Positions 27,196 through 37,179 of a DNA stretch of 64,000 bases are shown here, one piece after another. Source of the DNA: Sunxiuqinia sp963677175 (GTDB lineage Bacteria > Bacteroidota > Bacteroidia > Bacteroidales > Prolixibacteraceae); contig CAXXES010000001.1 of the NCBI GenBank assembly GCA_963677175.2, positions 868,001-932,000 on the forward strand. Reading direction: 5' to 3'. Below the pieces are notes generated by a model. It was not told where the DNA came from, searched no databases, and saw only the letters and a list, made by a program, of their open reading frames with translations. Every line of letters starts with the position of its first letter. The stretch's first letter is position 1. A program made the position numbers and the translations under genes.

Positions 27196-27432
27196 TTGTT
27201 TTCGGACGGCTCCGGAAGGATGATTTTCGATTCGTCAGGCAAATCAATTTATCGCCAAGTCTCAATAAATTAGCTTGTTTTTTGTAATATTGTAAGCTTT
27301 CTGAGTTTGGAAGACGTCGACAATCGGATGGATTTACCATGGCAGCTAAAAGGAAGAAACAGATGGCTCACTGGGGCCTCTTTTACCCTTCAGAAAACGC
27401 AATATTATTGGAATAAATAAGTTTATCCTACA

Positions 27433-30400
27433 GTGTTAAAATATACTCGTTTGAGCAGAATTTTTCGACATACCTTATTCGGTGTATTTCTCCTGATTTT
27501 TATCGGTAGTTGTTCAACCGAGAAGAACACTCGTTTATCGCGAACTTACCACAACATCACCTCGCACTACAACATCTATTTCAACGGAAAAGAAAGTTTG
27601 AATGCCGGGGTTAAACGGATCAATGAGTCGGTCGAAGATGACTTTACCCGCATGCTTCCCATTTTCAAGTCAAGCGATCCGGAAACCGGACGTGTGGCAC
27701 AATCCGACATGGAGTATGCCATTATGAAAGCTTCGAAACTGATTAAAGTCCATTCAATCACAAAAAAACCCAAAAGACGTGGTAACCGGAGCCAGGCCTA
27801 CATTCGGATGGCCAGCAAGGACGAATACAACAACTGGGTGGACGACAGTTATATTTTGACGGGAAAAGCCTATTTCTACATGAAAAACTACATGGCTGCC
27901 ATTGAGAATATGAGCTATGTGGTGCGCAAATTCAGCGAAGAGGACACCAAGTTTGAAGCTTACATTTGGTTGATCCGATCGTACACCGAAATGGAACGCT
28001 ACAACGAAGCACTTGAGCTGATTCAAAGTGTTGATGCCAGTGTCAACTTTCCCCAAAAGTATGATGAGGAATTTGCATTGGCAGTAACTGACTTTCATAT
28101 GCGACAAAATGCCTTTGAAGAGGCAATACCACATTTGAGGGTCGCTATTCATAAAACATTTTGGCGGAAAAATAAGGTTCGCCTCAAGTATATTTTAGCC
28201 CAGTTGTACCAGGAAACAGGACAACACGATTTGGCAACCGAAACTTTTCGTGAGGTGGCTAAGATGAATCCTCCCTATGAAATGGCTTTCAATGCCCGAA
28301 TCAATGCCGCTGGATCGTTCTCGGGTGAAGGAGATGCAGACAAGCTGAGGAAGGAATTGCGTAAAATGCTTCGCGACAGTAAAAATCACGAGTTTCGCGA
28401 CCAAATTTATTTCGCTCTCGGAAACATCGCGATGACTGAAGGCAACAAGCAGGCCGCCATTGATCACTACATTCAATCAGCCTCAGCCAGCAGTGTCAAT
28501 TTGTATCAGCGTGCCTTGTCCTGCCTTACGCTCGCCGATATTTTTTTCGAGGATAAGCACTATATGAATGCGCAGAGCTACTACGACAGTGCGATGGTGG
28601 TGATTGATAAAACCTACCCAAAGTACGAATCAATTGCTGAGCGATATAATAGCCTGACGCGTCTGACCGACAACTTATACACTGTGGTGCGGGAAGATAG
28701 TTTGCAACGGATTGCCGCTTTAAGCGAACCTGATAGGAATGCCTTGGTAACCCGATGGATTAATGATGCACAGGCAGAGGAGCAGCGGCTAATCCAATTG
28801 GCAAATACAGAGATGAGTGACCGCAATTTTTTTCGGATGAACCAATCGAACACGGGCTTAACCCAAAGCCAGCAGGGAAGTGGATGGTATTTCTACAATC
28901 CTACAACGGTGACTTACGGGAAGGTTGAATTCCAACAAATTTGGGGCCAACGGAAACTGGAAGATAACTGGAGGCGCGACAACAAAAATGCAGCCTCTCA
29001 GTTTGACATGGAAGAGCTGGAACAGGTTGAGGCAGCCATGGACAGCAGCGAAATACGCGTGGATGACCCGATGGATCGGGACTATTATTTGCAGGATGTT
29101 CCGCTCACCAAAGAGGCGATGGCTAAATCGCATCAGCAAATCCGCGATGCCCTGTTTAACGCCGGACGGATTTTCAAGCAAGAATTTGAGAATTACGAGC
29201 GTGCCATTCAGCAATATGAAGAACTTTTGCAACGATATGATCCGAATACCTACCAGTTGTCCAGCTATTTCGAATTATGGGATTTACACCAAAAGGTGGG
29301 CAACCAGCCGCGTTCTGACCATTACAAAAACCTGATTGTTGCGAATTATCCTGAGAGCAAATACGCCAAATTCCTTGTCAATCCAAATTTCTTTATTGAG
29401 TTGGAAGCCCGCGAAGACAGTGTGAATAACCTGTATCAACAAGCGTTTTACAATTACCAACAGGGAAATTACCAAACTGCCGGCGAGTTTGTTCAGCAAA
29501 TCAAAAAGCTGGAGCCGGACACGTTGTTGTTACCCAAAATTTCATTTATTGAAACTATCGCAGCAGGTGTTCATTCCGACTTAAACCAGTTTGGACAGAA
29601 GCTGAATGACCATATTCAGGCCTATCCCGAAAGTGGAACGGTGCCCTTGGCCCGTCAAGTGCTGAAGCTAATTGAAGACAGCACCCTGGCCGATTATCAG
29701 AAGCTGGTTGAAATTGGCTATTTGAACGATCAGATTCAGAATGCCGAATTGTTCCCTGAAAATCAGGCTGCCAATGACGAGTTTGGAGGCAAATTCTCTT
29801 ACGATGATGAATTGCTGCATTACTTTGTGATTGCCTTTCCGCGTGGTGCCAACATCGACCTGAACCGCCTGAAATTTGACATTGCCAACTACAATATCGA
29901 CCACTATACCCGAATGGATTTCGATATTGAAACCGAAAACCTGAATCCGGAAACCCAATTGGTGGTGGTGCGTTCGCTGCCTGATAAACAGCAAAGCTTA
30001 ATTTATTTCCGCTCCATCATCCGGCAGCGCGAAGTATTCCAATCCTTAGGCGATTTGCAGTATGTCAATTTTGTGGCTTCATCCTACAACTATCGCGAAA
30101 TCTTGTCGGACAACAGTTACCTGGAATACCTGAACTATTTTGTGAAGAATTACAGCCGCTTTATCACCAATGATTTTCCGGCTGATGCACTGGATGATCC
30201 CGAAGAATTGATGGCGCGCGTAAGAGCGGAAGAAGAGCAGCTGGAAGAACGAGGTTCATTTGTGGTGGTGAAAGCAGCTGAAACAGAAGGTCTCTTTTCA
30301 CGCGACACCGAAGTGCCTCAGAATTTTGTGATCGCAGTCAATGATCCAAAATTTGATGTCCGTGCCCTGATTCCTTCGTTTACAAGCTACAACCGTTCGC

Positions 30401-31128
30401 AGTTTGCCAATCTGAACCTGACCATTGAACAGCAACCGTTTGGCGACTACCAATTGATGGTTGTCAAATCGATGGGCGATATTCGCGAAGCTATGAGCTA
30501 TTTTAGCAAAGTTGTGGCCAACCGAAGCCTTTATCAAAGTTTGGAAACCCGAACTTACCGCAATTTTATTATTACCGACGCAAACCTGAAGAAAATGCTG
30601 GCTGAAAGTAGCATTGCCGATTACGTTGAGTTTTTCCGCGACTATTATATCAGTGGCGATTTTGCAAAATCAAATGCATCTGTCAGTGAGCCGGAACCAG
30701 CTTCTACCGCCACACAAACGCAAGCAGAACAAGCCCAGACTGCCTACGACGGTCCGTTTAATCCAAAAGTGGCAGGAGAACAGTTTTTTATACTCCTAAT
30801 CCCAAAAGCCGGGGTAGATGGAGAAACTGTTAAAGCAGCGATTGAAACTCATCATCAACAAAAATTCCCGGGAGTGAATCTGCTTGTTGAGGCGTTGGAG
30901 TTTGATGCCGAAAATCTGATTTTAAAAGTTTCAGGAATTGAGGACCAAGAGGCGGGTATGAATTACCTCAGAGGTGTGGTTCAAAATCAGCAGGTCTACC
31001 AGCCCCTAAAGGAATTGAACTACCGCAACTTTGTGATTTCGCCGGCGAACTACAATATTCTGATGCGTACCAAAGACATTGGCGAATACCTGGAACTTTA
31101 CAAAGCCAGCTATTTGAACCGTCAGTAG
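27433..31128 (+). CDS. porW: T9SS lipoprotein PorW/SprE with TPR repeats
   Basis: A 1231-residue lipoprotein starting at GTG 27433, with lipobox IGSC and the family N-terminus STEKNTRLSRTYHNITSHYNIYFNG. TPR-like helical repeats fill residues ~60-780. Three ~110-residue modules follow, starting near 795, 958 and 1115, each with a FVIA/FILL strand, a Q..YF or MNYLR helix, and a YVNF/YRNF segment. PorW/SprE is needed for T9SS function and links the outer-membrane ring to the translocon. The protein is longer than characterised PorW because of the C-terminal modules. porX follows after 85 bp. Confidence 0.85.
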   Translation: MLKYTRLSRIFRHTLFGVFLLIFIGSCSTEKNTRLSRTYHNITSHYNIYFNGKESLNAGVKRINESVEDDFTRMLPIFKSSDPETGRVAQSDMEYAIMKASKLIKVHSITKKPKRRGNRSQAYIRMASKDEYNNWVDDSYILTGKAYFYMKNYMAAIENMSYVVRKFSEEDTKFEAYIWLIRSYTEMERYNEALELIQSVDASVNFPQKYDEEFALAVTDFHMRQNAFEEAIPHLRVAIHKTFWRKNKVRLKYILAQLYQETGQHDLATETFREVAKMNPPYEMAFNARINAAGSFSGEGDADKLRKELRKMLRDSKNHEFRDQIYFALGNIAMTEGNKQAAIDHYIQSASASSVNLYQRALSCLTLADIFFEDKHYMNAQSYYDSAMVVIDKTYPKYESIAERYNSLTRLTDNLYTVVREDSLQRIAALSEPDRNALVTRWINDAQAEEQRLIQLANTEMSDRNFFRMNQSNTGLTQSQQGSGWYFYNPTTVTYGKVEFQQIWGQRKLEDNWRRDNKNAASQFDMEELEQVEAAMDSSEIRVDDPMDRDYYLQDVPLTKEAMAKSHQQIRDALFNAGRIFKQEFENYERAIQQYEELLQRYDPNTYQLSSYFELWDLHQKVGNQPRSDHYKNLIVANYPESKYAKFLVNPNFFIELEAREDSVNNLYQQAFYNYQQGNYQTAGEFVQQIKKLEPDTLLLPKISFIETIAAGVHSDLNQFGQKLNDHIQAYPESGTVPLARQVLKLIEDSTLADYQKLVEIGYLNDQIQNAELFPENQAANDEFGGKFSYDDELLHYFVIAFPRGANIDLNRLKFDIANYNIDHYTRMDFDIETENLNPETQLVVVRSLPDKQQSLIYFRSIIRQREVFQSLGDLQYVNFVASSYNYREILSDNSYLEYLNYFVKNYSRFITNDFPADALDDPEELMARVRAEEEQLEERGSFVVVKAAETEGLFSRDTEVPQNFVIAVNDPKFDVRALIPSFTSYNRSQFANLNLTIEQQPFGDYQLMVVKSMGDIREAMSYFSKVVANRSLYQSLETRTYRNFIITDANLKKMLAESSIADYVEFFRDYYISGDFAKSNASVSEPEPASTATQTQAEQAQTAYDGPFNPKVAGEQFFILLIPKAGVDGETVKAAIETHHQQKFPGVNLLVEALEFDAENLILKVSGIEDQEAGMNYLRGVVQNQQVYQPLKELNYRNFVISPANYNILMRTKDIGEYLELYKASYLNRQ

Positions 31129-31213
31129 CGTTAAACTTTGTTAAGAGCATACCTTTTAGGAATATTTTTTGTTCCTATAGGCAATACTTCATTTTAAAGC
31201 AACAAAAGAAAGC

Positions 31214-32770
31214 ATGAGGACAATACGTATACTTTGGACCGACGATGAGATTGATTTACTGCGGGCACACATTATCTTTTTACAAGAGAAAGGTTTCGAT
31301 GTAACAACCACTAATAATGGAGCCGATGCGATTGATCTGGTTCGTGGCAATCATTTCGATATTATTTTTCTGGATGAAAATATGCCGGGACTGACAGGAT
31401 TGCAAACCCTGGATGAAATCAAGGAGATCAATCCCAATGTGCCGGTAGTGATGATCACAAAAAGCGAGGAAGAGGATATTATGGATCAAGCGATCGGATC
31501 AAAAATGGCTGATTATCTGATAAAACCAGTCAATCCGAAACAAATTCTGCTCTCCATTAAAAAGAATGTTGGACAGGAAGAACTGGTTACCCGGAAAACG
31601 ACTTCGGCTTACCAAAGTGAATTTGCCAAAATCGGGATGCGCCTGAATGAGCGCCTCGACTGGAAAGACTGGACTGAGGTTTACCGCAAACTGGTGTTTT
31701 GGGAGCTTGAGCTCAGCGCTTCGCAAGACAGCACCATGGACGAAGTGCTGAAAATGCAAAAAGCAGAAGCCAACAAAGCCTTTAGCCGCTATATTAAAAC
31801 AAATTACCTCAGTTGGTTTGAAAAGGGATCAGAAGATCGCCCCTTGTTATCGCCCGATATTTTCAAGTCTAAAGTTTTTCCCCAACTAGACAAAGGACAC
31901 AAAGTGTTGGTTTTGGTGATCGACAATTTGCGATACGATCAATTTCGGGTATTGAATTCGGTACTCAATCAGTATTACCTAACCGAAGAGGAAGATTTGT
32001 ATTGTAGCATTTTACCAACGGCAACCATGTATGCCCGCAACGCCATTTTTGCCGGCTTGATGCCTTTGGAGATTGCACGATTGCATCCGGAATACTGGGA
32101 AGATGATGACAACGAAGGAAGCAAAAATATTCACGAGCGCGAACTGATGCAGACCCAAATGAAGCGACGAGGCAGGAGTGAGCGGTTAAACTTTGAGAAA
32201 ATTACCACCTTACGGTCGGGCAAAAAGTTGAGCGAGAGCTTGGGAAATATCATGCAAAATGATTTGTCGGTGATGGTCTTTAACTTCGTCGATGTCATGT
32301 CGCATGCCCGCACCGAAATGGAGATGATGAAAGAGCTGGCCAGTGACGAAAAAGCTTATCGTTCGCTCACTTTAAGCTGGTTTAACCATTCTTCGTTATT
32401 CGAATTATTAAAATCGCTGGCTGAAAATAAAGTGAAGGTGATTCTGACAACCGATCATGGTACCATTCGGGTAGACAATGCGCTGAAAGTGATTGGCGAT
32501 CGCGAAACCAATACCAACCTGCGCTATAAGTTGGGGCGTAACTTAAATTACAACCACAAGCAGGTGTTTGAGATTACCAATCCAGAAAAAGCTTATTTGC
32601 CCGGGCGAAACGTGAGTTCCAGCTTCATTTTTGCTTTAAATGATGACTTTTTTGCCTATCCGAATAATTACAACCATTACGTACAGTATTACCGTGACAC
32701 TTATCAGCACGGGGGTATTTCGTTGGAAGAAATGGTCATCCCGGTTATAACAATGACGCCACGGGGATAA
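31214..32770 (+). CDS. porX: T9SS response regulator PorX (receiver plus PglZ domain)
   Basis: A 518-residue protein. The receiver domain (1-120) has the acidic pair Asp10/Asp11 and phospho-acceptor Asp54 (FLDENMPG). The rest is a PglZ/alkaline-phosphatase-superfamily domain with NLRYDQFRVL, ATMYARNAIFAGL and TTDHGTIRV metal-site motifs. PorX with PorY and SigP controls T9SS gene expression and interacts with the secretion motor. It has no DNA-binding domain. Its direct neighbourhood to porW is notable, since the genes are far apart in several studied species. All receiver residues are present. Confidence 0.93.
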   Translation: MRTIRILWTDDEIDLLRAHIIFLQEKGFDVTTTNNGADAIDLVRGNHFDIIFLDENMPGLTGLQTLDEIKEINPNVPVVMITKSEEEDIMDQAIGSKMADYLIKPVNPKQILLSIKKNVGQEELVTRKTTSAYQSEFAKIGMRLNERLDWKDWTEVYRKLVFWELELSASQDSTMDEVLKMQKAEANKAFSRYIKTNYLSWFEKGSEDRPLLSPDIFKSKVFPQLDKGHKVLVLVIDNLRYDQFRVLNSVLNQYYLTEEEDLYCSILPTATMYARNAIFAGLMPLEIARLHPEYWEDDDNEGSKNIHERELMQTQMKRRGRSERLNFEKITTLRSGKKLSESLGNIMQNDLSVMVFNFVDVMSHARTEMEMMKELASDEKAYRSLTLSWFNHSSLFELLKSLAENKVKVILTTDHGTIRVDNALKVIGDRETNTNLRYKLGRNLNYNHKQVFEITNPEKAYLPGRNVSSSFIFALNDDFFAYPNNYNHYVQYYRDTYQHGGISLEEMVIPVITMTPRG

Positions 32771-32850
32771 GAAGTGCTGGCAAAGGCACTTTAGGTTTTG
32801 TGGATAGCTGGGTAAAGTAATTAAATAAAGACGTAATAAGGTTTTGGGCT

Positions 32851-33618
32851 TTAGCTTTCCTTTTCAATTTTTACATCGCGGATTTGACGATAGGTTTTGT
32901 TGGCAAAGACGAACTCCTGCAGTTTTTTATTCTGCGCATGAAGAATTTCCTTCTTGTTGCCTTCCCATGTTTTCACACCCTCGCTGATGAATAGAATATT
33001 GTCACCGATCTCCATCACCGAGTTCATATCGTGGGTGTTGATCACGGTGGTCATATTGAAATCGACGGTCAATTCATGAACCAGTTCATCAATGACCAAC
33101 GAGGTCTCCGGATCCAATCCCGAGTTTGGCTCGTCACAAAACAGATATTTTGGATTCATAACAATGGCACGGGCAATAGCCACCCGCTTTTGCATTCCAC
33201 CCGAAATCTCTGCCGGGAATAACTTATGGGCCTTGGCAATATTGACTCGATCCAGACAAAAGTCAACCCGGGTCTGCTTTTCCTTGAGGGTTGCGCTGGT
33301 AAACATGTCCAAAGGGAAACGCACATTTTCTTCCACAGAAAATGAATCAAACAAAGCGCCTCCCTGAAAAACCATGCCCATTTCCTGCCGCAACTTCTTT
33401 CTAAGCTTGTGGTTCATTTGGGTGAAGTTGCGGTCATCATAAAAAATATCACCCTGATCCACGTCGTGTAAGCCGACAATTGATTTGAGCAGAACCGTTT
33501 TTCCACTTCCGCTTCGTCCAATAATCAGGTTGGTTTTTCCGGGTTCAAATACGGTTGATATATCATTCAATACCAGGTTGTCATCAAACGATTTACTGAT
33601 GTTTTGAATTGTAATCAT
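32851..33618 (-). CDS. mlaF: Phospholipid ABC transporter ATP-binding protein MlaF
   Basis: A 255-residue ABC ATPase of the retrograde/anterograde glycerophospholipid transport system. Walker A is GRSGSGKT (34-41), the signature EISGGMQKRVAIARA, Walker B YLFCDEPNSGLDPET and the H-loop NTHDMNSV. It overlaps mlaE by one nucleotide (TAATG), so the two are one operon. The MlaD substrate-binding (MCE) gene is not in the window. Its partner permease is directly upstream on the strand. Confidence 0.93.
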   Translation of the reverse strand: MITIQNISKSFDDNLVLNDISTVFEPGKTNLIIGRSGSGKTVLLKSIVGLHDVDQGDIFYDDRNFTQMNHKLRKKLRQEMGMVFQGGALFDSFSVEENVRFPLDMFTSATLKEKQTRVDFCLDRVNIAKAHKLFPAEISGGMQKRVAIARAIVMNPKYLFCDEPNSGLDPETSLVIDELVHELTVDFNMTTVINTHDMNSVMEIGDNILFISEGVKTWEGNKKEILHAQNKKLQEFVFANKTYRQIRDVKIEKES

Positions 33619-34355
33619 TAGAATAAGAGTTGCGTTAAAATCAAATCGAAAACCAAAATCAAGATGTTCGTATTGACGACTGCCCGCGTACTGGCAGCGC
33701 CCACTTCAAACGCCCCACCATCAACAAAATAGCCAAAATAAGCAGGTACCGTCGCCACCAAAAATCCAAAAAACAGGGTTTTTATCATCGAGAACGTGAC
33801 ATAGTACGGGGTGAACAGGTATTGAATACCATTAATGTAATCGGGCGCTGTAACTGCTCCAACCGCGGGACCAACAATTAAACCTCCGATTAGCCCAAAA
33901 AATACGCTTAGCACAAAAAGAAAGGGAAAAATAAAGACGACCGCCAAGGTTTTAGGCAGAATTAAATAACTGGCCGAATTGATTCCCATGATTTCGAGCG
34001 AATCAATTTGTTCGGTCACCCGCATGCTGCCTATTTCCGAGGTGATATTCGACCCGATTTTACCGGCCATGATTAACGCCATAATGGTGGATGAAAACTC
34101 CAGAATTAGGGTGTCCCGGTTTCCGAGACCAATGAGGTAACTCGGAAATAATGGGCTGGACATGTTGTAAGCCACTTGCAGGGTGATAATACCACCCATG
34201 AAAATGGAAATAATCGCAACAATCCCAACCGAATCCAGACCGAGTTGCTCAATCTCAATAAACAACCTTCGAAAATAGATGCGATGCTTTTCCGGTCGCG
34301 AAAAGGCCCGGGCAAGTAACGAGAAATAGCGTCCGACATGAAAAAAAATATTCAT
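33618..34355 (-). CDS. mlaE: MlaE-family ABC transporter permease
   Basis: A 245-residue membrane protein with about five segments. The family pattern IFMGGIITLQVAYNM, LIMAGKIGSNITSEIGSMRVTEQIDSLEIMGIN and FFGFLVATVPAYFGYFVDGGAFEVG is clear. MlaE moves phospholipids across the inner membrane for outer-membrane lipid asymmetry. It is the first gene of mlaEF and diverges from the mannose-1-phosphate guanylyltransferase across ~215 bp. No MCE-protein gene is nearby. Confidence 0.93.
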   Translation of the reverse strand: MNIFFHVGRYFSLLARAFSRPEKHRIYFRRLFIEIEQLGLDSVGIVAIISIFMGGIITLQVAYNMSSPLFPSYLIGLGNRDTLILEFSSTIMALIMAGKIGSNITSEIGSMRVTEQIDSLEIMGINSASYLILPKTLAVVFIFPFLFVLSVFFGLIGGLIVGPAVGAVTAPDYINGIQYLFTPYYVTFSMIKTLFFGFLVATVPAYFGYFVDGGAFEVGAASTRAVVNTNILILVFDLILTQLLF

Positions 34356-34539
34356 AGCAATACTTTAGCATAAAGTTAAAAATAATTGGGTGCGAAACGA
34401 GCCATGTAAAAAAGATTCTCTTTTGGTCGCAACAAATTCCACCTGCTTCAACAATGATAACAAAAGTAAACACAATAGCGTGAAGAGAACACAACAAATT
34501 TAAAATTGCTTATTGTGTATAATTTAAAGGTAAAATAGG

Positions 34540-34547
34540 TATATTTG
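34540..34547 (+). promoter_or_regulatory. -7 promoter element upstream of the guanylyltransferase
   Basis: TATATTTG matches TAnnTTTG exactly. A TTG at 34514-34516 could serve as the -33 element with a long 23-bp spacer. The ATG follows 25 nt downstream. Confidence 0.5.
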
Positions 34548-34572
34548 ATAACGCACTTCAAAAATAGAATGA

Positions 34573-35661
34573 ATGAAGAATAATTTTTGTATCATAATGG
34601 CAGGCGGAATTGGGAGCCGCTTTTGGCCGATGAGTAAAAGCTCAATGCCCAAGCAGTTCTTAGATATTTTAGGAACAGGACGTACCTTCATCCAAATGAC
34701 ATACGACCGCTTTAAAAAAGTTTGTCCCTCTGAAAATTTTTATGTCGTTACCAGTGTCGATTATAGAGATTTGGTTTTAGAGCAACTGCCGGAATTAAGT
34801 GAAGAGCAGGTTTTATTGGAACCTTTGCGTCGCAACACGGCACCTTGTGTAGCTTATGCCAGCTATAAAATTAAGAGTATCAACCCCGAAGCCAACATTA
34901 TTGTTGCCCCATCAGATCATATAATTTTGAAAGGAGATGAGTTTATCGCTGAAATTCAAAAAGGGATAGATTTTGCCGCAAACAACGATGTGCTCATAAC
35001 TTTGGGAATTACTCCCAGCCGGCCCGAAACAGGTTACGGCTATATTCAGGTTAACGGAAAGTCGAAATATAAGGACTTCGATAACTTGTTTAAGGTGAAA
35101 ACTTTTACCGAAAAGCCCGACCTCAAAATGGCTGAAATCTTTATGTCGAGTGGGGAATTTTTCTGGAATTCAGGGATTTTTATCTGGTCGCTGAAAAGTA
35201 TTCTGACGGCTTTTGATCAGTATTTGGATAGTGTTTCCAGTTTATTCCGAAAAGGGGAAAAGCTTTATGGAACCAACGATGAAGTGCATTTCATCAACAA
35301 GACCTATTCTGAATGTCAAAATATTTCGCTGGACTATGGGATTATGGAAAAGGCTGAAAACGTTCATGTACTTTGCGCTGATTTTGGCTGGAGTGACATG
35401 GGAACCTGGGGATCGTTGTATGAGAATAGTTCAAAAGATGAATTCAATAATTCAATTAAGGGAGGTGATGTGTTTACCTATCAAACCGAAAATTGCATCG
35501 TGAACATGCCTCCTTACAAGACCGTGGTGTTGCAGGGACTGAACGGCTACATCGTGGTCGAGTCAGATAACACCTTACTGATTTGTAAAAAGGAAGATGA
35601 ACAGCAAATTCGTCAATTTGTAAGCGATGTGAAGATGGTTAAAGGGACAGAATTTGTTTAA
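34573..35661 (+). CDS. manC: Mannose-1-phosphate guanylyltransferase
   Basis: A 362-residue nucleotidyltransferase making GDP-mannose for surface glycans. The N-terminal signature AGGIGSRFWPMSKSSMPKQF (10-29) and the catalytic VKTFTEKPD with ADFGWSDMGTWGSL are present. The monofunctional length (no C-terminal phosphomannose isomerase cupin) is typical of Bacteroidota. It is a single-gene unit with its own promoter. Nearby sugar-epimerase and deoxysugar genes are not co-oriented and need not be in the same pathway. Confidence 0.92.
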   Translation: MKNNFCIIMAGGIGSRFWPMSKSSMPKQFLDILGTGRTFIQMTYDRFKKVCPSENFYVVTSVDYRDLVLEQLPELSEEQVLLEPLRRNTAPCVAYASYKIKSINPEANIIVAPSDHIILKGDEFIAEIQKGIDFAANNDVLITLGITPSRPETGYGYIQVNGKSKYKDFDNLFKVKTFTEKPDLKMAEIFMSSGEFFWNSGIFIWSLKSILTAFDQYLDSVSSLFRKGEKLYGTNDEVHFINKTYSECQNISLDYGIMEKAENVHVLCADFGWSDMGTWGSLYENSSKDEFNNSIKGGDVFTYQTENCIVNMPPYKTVVLQGLNGYIVVESDNTLLICKKEDEQQIRQFVSDVKMVKGTEFV

Positions 35662-35812
35662 CCCAGCAAGTCAAATTGTATTAAATAAAGCTTTTTGTTA
35701 CTAATCAGTCTTCAAGTTGGCTATAATTTGCAGAGAGGACAATACACTCTGTCCATTTTTGATAGAAGTATCGGTAATAAAACATCATTAAAAAATTCCT
35801 GCATACGTTTAA

Positions 35813-36017
35813 TTGGCCTCCTGGCTTACGACCTGTCTTTTCCCGTAAACTGGTTCGCTTTGGGCGGTTATCATCTTTAGAAGGAGGAATAGAGCTATTC
35901 TTGGGAGTTTCGTATTTGGATAACCGGCCCCTTAAATATTCCACTTCCTTAGTCAGGGATTCAACCTTTTGGACCAGTATGGCAATTGTATTGTACAGCT
36001 CCTGATATTCGTTTATT
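35813..36017 (-). pseudogene. IS66-family transposase remnant (N-terminal fragment)
   Basis: The translated run from about 36017 down reads NEYQELYNTIAILVQKVE, then EVEYLRGRLSKYETPKNSS, IPPSKDDNRPKR and GRKPGGQ, the N-terminal helical region of IS66-type transposases. It has a stop just before the fragment, no start, and breaks off after GGQ, so it is a decayed remnant. No terminal inverted repeats are seen. The rest of 35662-36180 holds nothing else recognisable. Confidence 0.8.
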
Positions 36018-36180
36018 TAACTAAGCACAAATCGCCACAGCAAATAACGAAACCTCAAAGCCATAAAACTCATGAAAAAAGGAAGTTATTCACAACGTAC
36101 ACAAACAATTGTTAACAGCAGCAAGATTTTCTGTTTTTGACACTGATTGGTTACGAATAATGATTAAACTCAGGGCTGTT

Positions 36181-37155
36181 TTATTTCCCTGAGACCCTCT
36201 GCTCAAAATAATGGATGGCTTCGTGAATGGCTTCTTCCACCGGCCGGTAGGCCATTCCCAATTCCGAAACCGATTTTTCGTTTGAATAGAAATTATTGAC
36301 ACATAAAGCTTCCATATTTACCGAGCACAAATTTGTTTCTATCCTAAAAAAGCGGAGCAAGTCTCCCCAATAGCCAAGGACCCGCAAAATGCGGCGGGGA
36401 ATTCTTATTAGCAACGTTTGCTGGTTTAATGTGCGGTTCAATTTCTGAAAAAACTCAAAGTAGGAAAGATTTTCGCCTGCCAGCAGATACTTTTCGCCAT
36501 TCCGTCCGTTTTCAAAGCTCCGGATAATTCCCTCGGCAACATCGCGTACATGAACAAAGTTTTTCCCTCCAGGAGGATAGAAAACCAGCTTCTTTTTCCA
36601 TGCCATCAGAATGATTTTGCCGGAACCGGGTTTGGTATCAAAAGCGCCCAGCATAAAACAAGGGTGGATCAATACTACCTCCGGCTTGTTCGTGTGTTTT
36701 TGCAGATAAGTTTCTGCTTCCTTTTTGCTCCGGGCATAAAATGAAGCGCTAAACGGAAACTTCATTTCTCCCTGTTCGGTCCCTGGACTTTCGGAGGAAC
36801 CATAGCCCAGCGTGTTGGCCGTACTGACGAATACAAATTTATTTACCCCACATTGCATGGCCGTTTGAAAAAGATGGACGGCGGTCTCAATGTTAATCTC
36901 CTGATAAGCCGAATACTGCAACAGGTTTTGGCGTGTTTCGGCAGCAGCATGGACGAGAAAGTCACAGCCAGTGCAATAAGACTGCAAATTATCCAGAAGT
37001 TCACCTTCAATCAGTTCCAAGTTTTGGTGCATAGGCCCTTGGTATTTAAGCCGGTTCCTGATTAGTCCTTTTACATAGAATCCCCTGTTCAGCAATTCAG
37101 CGGCAAGATTAGTTCCCAACAAACCGTTTATCCCTGTTAAAAATACCGTTTTCAT
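36181..37155 (-). CDS. NAD-dependent epimerase/dehydratase (dihydroflavonol reductase-like extended SDR)
   Basis: A 324-residue extended SDR. The cofactor motif TGINGLLGTNLA is at 7-18, and the catalytic Tyr-Lys pair in YARSK near residue 140. The C-terminal half is the substrate region, which resembles the HpnA/dihydroflavonol reductase group; the substrate cannot be named. It is the promoter-distal gene of a minus-strand run of SDR genes behind an AraC-type regulator. The spacing to the preceding SDR (24 bp) suggests one transcript. Confidence 0.85.
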   Translation of the reverse strand: MKTVFLTGINGLLGTNLAAELLNRGFYVKGLIRNRLKYQGPMHQNLELIEGELLDNLQSYCTGCDFLVHAAAETRQNLLQYSAYQEINIETAVHLFQTAMQCGVNKFVFVSTANTLGYGSSESPGTEQGEMKFPFSASFYARSKKEAETYLQKHTNKPEVVLIHPCFMLGAFDTKPGSGKIILMAWKKKLVFYPPGGKNFVHVRDVAEGIIRSFENGRNGEKYLLAGENLSYFEFFQKLNRTLNQQTLLIRIPRRILRVLGYWGDLLRFFRIETNLCSVNMEALCVNNFYSNEKSVSELGMAYRPVEEAIHEAIHYFEQRVSGK

Positions 37156-37179
37156 TTTTGTTTTTTCTGATTAAAGAAC

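Noticed and set aside
26751..27242. 163-residue minus-strand ORF with heptad (LKHLAEQ) repeats
   Set aside because: Explained by the 21-bp array; only a TTG start, no ATG in frame, and opposite frames are equally open. Kept as a finding, not a gene.
27339..27416. 25-codon ORF upstream of porW (ATG to TAA)
   Set aside because: Basic N-terminus but no terminator, amino acid bias or link to porW; a chance ORF is likely.
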